Origin: JAGVSZ01 sp963747775
Lineage (GTDB): Bacteria; Pseudomonadota; Gammaproteobacteria; Burkholderiales; SG8-39
NCBI GenBank assembly: GCA_963747775.1
Contig: CAVVGT010000016.1
Location: 620,001-684,000, forward strand
Reading direction: 5' to 3'
DNA: 64,000 nucleotides
This document shows positions 59,681-64,000 of this stretch, piece after piece. Every line of letters starts with the position of its first letter. The first letter of the stretch is position 1. A model generated the notes under the pieces. That model saw only the letters and a program-made list of their open reading frames with translations. It ran no database searches and was not told the origin of the DNA. The position numbers and the translations under genes were made by a program.

Positions 59681-59686
59681 CGACGC

Positions 59687-60304
59687 ATGGAGAGCGCGTC
59701 CATCCTGCTCGTCTCCGGCGGCGTGGAGAGCACGACGCTGCTGGCGCAGCTCGCCGAGACCGGCGAGCCGGTGCAGGCGCTGTTCCTCGATTACGGCCAG
59801 CGCGGCGCTACGGAGGAGCGCCGCGCGGCGGAAAGCCATTGCGCGCGCCTCGGCGTGGAGCTCGTCGCGCTCGACCTCGCGCGCGTCGGCGCGACGTTCC
59901 GCCGCGGCCAGGAACGCAAGGCGCACGTCCCGCTCCCGCACCGCAACCTCGTCGCGCTGTCGCTCGGCCTCTCGTACGCGGCGAATCTCGGCGCGAAGCG
60001 GCTCTACCTCGCCGCGAACCGCGAAGACGCGACCGAGTATCCCTCTTCTTCGCATGCTTTTCTCGCGCAGTTCCGGCTGATCTGCGGGCTGCTCGGCGAC
60101 GCCGAGCTGCGCGCGCCGTACCTCGATCTCTCGAAGGCGGACGTGATCCGGCGCGGGCTCGACCTCGGCGTCGACTACGACACCACCTACTCCTGCCTGC
60201 TCGGCTATCCGGTGCACTGCGGCCGCTGTCCGCAGTGCGTGAAGCGCCGCGACGCGTTTCGCGCCGCCGGCCTCGAGGAGCCGGCAGGGTTCTATCGCGC
60301 GTAG
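59687..60304 (+). CDS. QueC-like 7-cyano-7-deazaguanine synthase
   Basis: A 205-residue PP-loop ATPase. The loop is SGGVESTT at 10-17 (QueC normally SGGLDSTT), LFLDYGQRGATEE follows, and the zinc site is C169, C178, C181 and C184 (SCLLGYPVHCGRCPQC). Overall layout is QueC but shorter than the usual 220-230 residues and with an Asp-to-Glu change in the loop. It may be QueC itself or a paralogue; no queD, queE or queF is adjacent. Confidence 0.78.
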   Translation: MESASILLVSGGVESTTLLAQLAETGEPVQALFLDYGQRGATEERRAAESHCARLGVELVALDLARVGATFRRGQERKAHVPLPHRNLVALSLGLSYAANLGAKRLYLAANREDATEYPSSSHAFLAQFRLICGLLGDAELRAPYLDLSKADVIRRGLDLGVDYDTTYSCLLGYPVHCGRCPQCVKRRDAFRAAGLEEPAGFYRA

Positions 60305-60390
60305 CGAGCGGCCGGCGCGCGGCTCGTCGCTCAAGTGGAGCGGCAACGGCCAAGGTACGATGCCGGCCGCAATTCAGGAGGATGGAGGCG

Positions 60391-61902
60391 ATGCGATCGA
60401 AGGTGCTCAGCCTGTTGAAGTGGACGGCGGGACTGTTCGTCGTGGTGGTGCTGGGCCTGCTCGCGATCCGCGCGTACGACGCCCAACGCGGCCCGCCCCT
60501 CTCCCTCTGGCACACCTACACGCCCCACGACCTGACGGCGAAGAAGATCAGGAAGTTCGAGTGGCCCGAGTACGTCAAGGCGGAGAATGCGCTCTTTGAC
60601 GAAGTGCGAGCCAAGGTCACGCAGAAGCTCGAGCCGGAAGAGCAGGTCCCCACCAACCGTTACTTTGAAGGCAGCCCGATCTATCCGGGGCGCTTCGTCA
60701 CCGACTGGAATCGCTCCTACATCCTGGAGCCGGAAGGCACGCCCGCCGGCGGCATGCCGGCGGGTGCGGTCGTCCTGCTGCACGGGCTGACCGATTCCCC
60801 GTACAGCCTGCGGCACGTCGCGCGCCGGTACCGGGCGCACGGCTGGGTCAGCGTCGCGATCAGGCTGCCGGCGCACGGCACCGTGCCGGCCGGCCTGACC
60901 GACGTCGAGTGGGAGGACTGGGCGGAAGCCACGCGCCTCGCCGTGCGGGAAGCGCGCCGCCGCATCGGCCCGTCGCGGCCCCTGCACCTGGTCGGGTTCT
61001 CCAACGGCGGTGCGCTCGCAATGCAGTACGCGCTCGACGCCCTCGGCGACAAGACCCTGACGCGGGCCGATCGCATCGTGCTGATCTCGCCGATGATCGG
61101 GATCACGGCATTCGCGCGGTTCGCCGGGATCTTCGGGTGGCCCGCGGTGTTTCCGGCGTTTGCGAACGCCGCGTGGCTCAGCGTGACGCCGGAGTTCAAT
61201 CCGTTCAAGTACAACTCCTTCCCCATCAACGGCGCGCGGCAGTCCTCCCAGCTGACGCGCGTGCTGCAGGAGCGGATTGCGAGCGCCGCGCGCGACAACC
61301 GGCTCGCCGAACTGCCGCCCATTCTGACCTTCCAGTCGGTCGTGGATTTCACGGTCAGCACGCGCGCGATCGTTACAGCGCTGTACGCCAACCTTCCGGC
61401 GAACGGCAGCGAGCTGGTGCTGTTCGATCTCAACCGGAACGCGATGGTCAGTCCGCTTCTGCGCGCCAACCTCGAGGGTGCGCTCGACCGCCTCCTGCCG
61501 GCGCCGCCGCGACGATACCGGACCACGATCATCACCAACGCGGGCCCCGACACCGGCGAGGTCATCGAGCGCGTCGTGGAGGCGGGGGCGACGACGGAAC
61601 GGTCCCGGATGCTCGGCCTCACGTATCCGCGCGAGGTGTATTCCCTCTCGCACGTTGCCATCCCGTTCCCGGTAAGCGATGCGCTCTACGGCATGAACCC
61701 AGGGACAGACGAGGATTTCGGCGTCAACCTGGGCACGATGAGCACGCGCGGCGAAGTCGGGGTGCTGATCCTTCCGCTGGATTCGCTGGTCCGGATGTCC
61801 TCCAATCCTTTCTTCCCTTACATGCGCGAGCGCATCGAGGAGGGAATCGGCGCCCGCGCGGAAAGCGCGTCGAAAGCCGCAGCGGGCCTGCCCGCCAAGT
61901 GA
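60391..61902 (+). CDS. Membrane-anchored alpha/beta hydrolase
   Basis: A 503-residue protein with one N-terminal membrane helix (WTAGLFVVVVLGLLAI). The oxyanion loop is VVLLHGLTDSPYSLRHVA and the nucleophile elbow is GFSNGGA near residue 203; SVVDFTVSTRAI probably holds the Asp and LSHVAIPF the His. Similar to periplasm-facing lipases/lysophospholipases of uncertain function. AGGAGG lies 9 nt before the ATG at 60391; an ATG three codons upstream is too close to it. Confidence 0.87.
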   Translation: MRSKVLSLLKWTAGLFVVVVLGLLAIRAYDAQRGPPLSLWHTYTPHDLTAKKIRKFEWPEYVKAENALFDEVRAKVTQKLEPEEQVPTNRYFEGSPIYPGRFVTDWNRSYILEPEGTPAGGMPAGAVVLLHGLTDSPYSLRHVARRYRAHGWVSVAIRLPAHGTVPAGLTDVEWEDWAEATRLAVREARRRIGPSRPLHLVGFSNGGALAMQYALDALGDKTLTRADRIVLISPMIGITAFARFAGIFGWPAVFPAFANAAWLSVTPEFNPFKYNSFPINGARQSSQLTRVLQERIASAARDNRLAELPPILTFQSVVDFTVSTRAIVTALYANLPANGSELVLFDLNRNAMVSPLLRANLEGALDRLLPAPPRRYRTTIITNAGPDTGEVIERVVEAGATTERSRMLGLTYPREVYSLSHVAIPFPVSDALYGMNPGTDEDFGVNLGTMSTRGEVGVLILPLDSLVRMSSNPFFPYMRERIEEGIGARAESASKAAAGLPAK

Positions 61903-61931
61903 TCGGCGCGGCCTCTCCGGGCGCGCGCAGG

Positions 61932-62603
61932 CTAAGGCCTGCGACCCAGGTCGGCCAACTCCGTCTTGCCTGGCGCCGGCGGGGGCGTCATCCCCATCGA
62001 GACGTAGATTCCGGTCAGCGCATCGACACCGATGTTCGCCGGCCGCACCCATTCGGCCGGCACGTAGAGCAGCGCGCCCCCGAACGGCACCGGGGCGGTC
62101 GGGACCAGCACGGCGAGGTAGCCGCGTCCGTCGATGTCGATCGGCCGCGGACTGGGCGCTAGCGCCAGCACCGCGGCTCCGTCGCCGCCGAAGAAGCACC
62201 ACACCGGGCTCATGGCGCCGATGTCCGCCTCCTGCTTCTTGTCCAGCAGGCCGACGAACCGGTCGGCGAGGCTGTATACGCGACCGATCAGAGGAATGCC
62301 CCGTAGCATGCGATCGACGAGCCTTCTTATCGGCCGCGTCAGACGGGATTGCACGAGCAGTCCCAGCAGATAGATCGCTGCGATCAGCACCAGGGCGCCG
62401 AATACATACGCGAGACCGGGATTGCTGGAGAAGGGATACCCCAGCGCCGCGAAGAACTTGCCGGCGAGGCTGCCCGGCCCCAGGAGCCCGTACACCAGGC
62501 TGAACGCCCAGCCGAGCGCCGCGACGGTCAGGGCGAGCGGCAGCAGGACCAGCAGCCCGGCGAGCCAGGTCGCCGCGACGGACTGGGCGCTGCGCTTAAT
62601 CAT
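61932..62603 (-). CDS. DUF502 family membrane protein
   Basis: A 223-residue protein with two N-terminal membrane segments (about 10-40 and 63-85) and a soluble beta-rich domain. GIPLIGRVYSLADRF and PVPFGGALLYVPAEWVRP match DUF502. Function unknown. It lies about 50 bp from the following minus-strand hypothetical gene and converges on the hydrolase gene with a gap of 29 bp. Confidence 0.9.
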   Translation of the reverse strand: MIKRSAQSVAATWLAGLLVLLPLALTVAALGWAFSLVYGLLGPGSLAGKFFAALGYPFSSNPGLAYVFGALVLIAAIYLLGLLVQSRLTRPIRRLVDRMLRGIPLIGRVYSLADRFVGLLDKKQEADIGAMSPVWCFFGGDGAAVLALAPSPRPIDIDGRGYLAVLVPTAPVPFGGALLYVPAEWVRPANIGVDALTGIYVSMGMTPPPAPGKTELADLGRRP

Positions 62604-62654
62604 CGGCGGGGGTCCGGGAACGCAGCGTGGCCGTCGGGATCGCGGTCGAACGCG

Positions 62655-63263
62655 TCAGGCCGGACCAACGGCTTCTGCACCCAATCGCCGCGCATCGACG
62701 ACCCGCACCCGCATCGTGCGCAACCGGTCGAAGAGCCGCGCTTCACCGAGGATCGGCCACCAGTCGTAGAGAAAGATCTCGAGCGGTCGCCACAGCGCGA
62801 CCCAGGCGCCGATCACGATGCTCTCGTGCAGGAACCGGCCGTAGTTGTAGCGCCCGACCAGGTCGCCCACCACATCCCCGACCAGATTCGCCGCCGCGAC
62901 GAACGCCAGGCCGATCAGGAGGGTCCAGCGACCGGTGCGAAACAGCTGCCGGAGCTGCGCGCGGGTCGCGGCCGCGCTATGGGTGAAGTACTCCCGGACC
63001 GCATGCCGCAGCGCGCCGACGTCCTCCGGCCCGGGCGCCTCGCGGGACACGCGCACGATCAGGGCGAGCGGTGCGTCGCGCGGCAGCTCGCGGGCCGAGT
63101 CGACGATGAATGCCTCGGCCTTGGGGTCGAGGTCCCGCTCGCGGAACGGCGCGGGATCCATCGAGTTGTACAGCTGCTTGAGATCGCCGACGTGCACCTC
63201 GATGTGCGCGGCATCGGCCGGCACCGCGTCGCCCCGCGAGCCGCCTTGCGCCGTCACCTCCAT
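62655..63263 (-). CDS. Conserved hypothetical membrane protein
   Basis: About 202 residues: a polar N-terminal domain (VHVGDLKQLYNSMDPAPFRE, DPKAEAFIVDSARELP) followed by two hydrophobic segments (WTLLIGLAFVAAANLVGDVV and FLHESIVIGAWVALWRP) and a short basic tail. I do not recognise a named family. The ATG at 63263 is favoured; the frame is open 14 codons further. Confidence 0.72.
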   Translation of the reverse strand: MEVTAQGGSRGDAVPADAAHIEVHVGDLKQLYNSMDPAPFRERDLDPKAEAFIVDSARELPRDAPLALIVRVSREAPGPEDVGALRHAVREYFTHSAAATRAQLRQLFRTGRWTLLIGLAFVAAANLVGDVVGDLVGRYNYGRFLHESIVIGAWVALWRPLEIFLYDWWPILGEARLFDRLRTMRVRVVDARRLGAEAVGPA

Positions 63264-63471
63264 GTCGTCATCTCCGATTCCATGGACCCCTTCGCCTCCG
63301 GTCATCCCATGCCGCCGCGAGGACGCAAGCGGACGAAAGCGTCCGTCCGGGCGCCGGCGGAGCCTACCGCCCCCAGCATCGGAGCGTCAATGATCGCGCC
63401 CTGCGAGTCCGCCGCTTCGGCAGTCATCTGTTCATGACTCCCTGCATCGTGCTTACCGCCGGTGCGCGATC

Positions 63472-63500
63472 TTGACCGGGCAACACCGCATCGATACAGT
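63472..63500 (+). promoter_or_regulatory. Candidate sigma-70 promoter in the 63264-63584 gap
   Basis: TTGACC at 63472-63477 and TACAGT at 63495-63500 are separated by 17 bp, the optimal spacing. Transcription would start about 78 bp before the ATG at 63585. I see nothing else in this 321-bp gap. Confidence 0.55.
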
Positions 63501-63584
63501 CGCCGGCTCGGGTGGTAAAGCCCAGCCCACGACGTGAAAGTCGGAATCTGGGCCGCCGAAGCGCGCGGTTGTGGGGGAACATCA

Positions 63585-64000
63585 ATGCAGCTTCGCTTCT
63601 CGCCGCACGGTGCCGTTTGGACCGCCCTGTATCTCTTCTTCGTCCTTGGCCCGCTGTTCGCGCTCCTGGCGGGTCGGCTCCCCCCCGCGCGCGACTTCTG
63701 GACCGAGTTCTCGGTCGCCATCGGCTACTCCGGCCTGGCGATGATGGGCCTGCAGTTCGGCCTCACGGCGCGCTTCCGCTACGTCACCGAGCCGTGGGGC
63801 GAGGATGTCATCTACCACTTCCACCGCCAGATCTCGCAGGTCGCCGTCGGCCTGGTGGCGGCGCACGCGCTCATCATGTTCGCCACCCGGCCGGAGATGT
63901 TCGCGCTATCCGGCGCCATGGACGTGCCGCTGGGCGCCGTTTTCGCCATCGTGTCGCTCACCTCGCTGATCGTGCTGGTGGTCACGGCCCTGTGGCGTGC
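63585..64000 (+). CDS. Ferric reductase-like transmembrane protein, 3' end outside window
   Basis: 138 residues are visible and the frame is open to the end of the window. Four membrane segments are predicted (WTALYLFFVLGPLFALL, FSVAIGYSGLAMMGLQFGL, QVAVGLVAAHALIMFA, VFAIVSLTSLIVLVVTAL). The His residues in YHFHRQISQV and AAHALI fit the haem ligands of the FRD/NOX transmembrane domain, and YVTEPWGEDVIYHFHR recurs in such bacterial reductases. GTGGGGGAA precedes the ATG. A C-terminal FAD/NAD domain probably lies downstream. Confidence 0.8.
   Translation, partial: MQLRFSPHGAVWTALYLFFVLGPLFALLAGRLPPARDFWTEFSVAIGYSGLAMMGLQFGLTARFRYVTEPWGEDVIYHFHRQISQVAVGLVAAHALIMFATRPEMFALSGAMDVPLGAVFAIVSLTSLIVLVVTALWR

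Overview
This GC-rich window reads as a betaproteobacterial chromosome. The evidence is gene content and order: accB-accC-prmA-zinc-ribbon-pfkB, rubredoxin-pilG-pilH-pilI-pilJ-chpA, yqgE-yqgF-pyrR-pyrB-pyrC', yggU-yggT-proC-yggS next to pilT-pilU, and mtgA/corA. I cannot name a genus. Most of the window is housekeeping sequence. No rRNA, tRNA, CRISPR array or complete insertion sequence was recognised.

Layout. 1-9.3 kb holds the end of comM, apaH, plsC, a HIT protein, then a minus-strand run (hypothetical gene, tlpA, a decayed aroQ, accB, accC, prmA, zinc-ribbon protein, pfkB). 9.4-21.6 kb holds mpl, yqiA, an RNase II family gene, tonB, mtgA, corA, an MFS transporter, mgtE, mscL, hemL, thiE and rubredoxin. 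21.9-31.6 kb is the Pil-Chp chemosensory operon for twitching motility, ending in a 1,990-residue ChpA/PilL kinase. 31.7-43.4 kb holds photolyase, the yqgE-ruvX-pyrR-pyrB-pyrC' pyrimidine cluster (pyrC' lacks metal ligands), the yggU-yggT-proC-yggS group, pilT-pilU and an rRNA methyltransferase-like gene. 43.5-53.4 kb holds an M1 aminopeptidase, small membrane and lipoproteins, FkbM methyltransferase, ilvA, a HemJ-like protein, an Mg2+ P-type ATPase and an ABC-2 permease.

53.4-57.7 kb is an accessory segment lying between the permease and its probable ATPase partner. Its 55.2-57.5 kb part is a run of integron gene cassettes with recognisable attC sites and no integrase in view. The ordinary chromosome resumes at 57.7 kb with the ABC ATPase, an alpha/beta hydrolase, a thioredoxin-like 2Fe-2S ferredoxin, a QueC-like PP-loop protein, a second hydrolase, a DUF502 protein and a partial membrane protein.

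A repeated theme is gene decay. aroQ is an open frame that has lost its catalytic residues, and no aroE lies between tonB and mtgA. Three genes (an acyl-CoA synthetase, a SAM methyltransferase and a DUF5615 toxin) survive only as an N-terminus joined out of frame to a C-terminus. A VOC gene is reduced to its C-terminus. These scars and the cassette run are the most interesting parts of the window.
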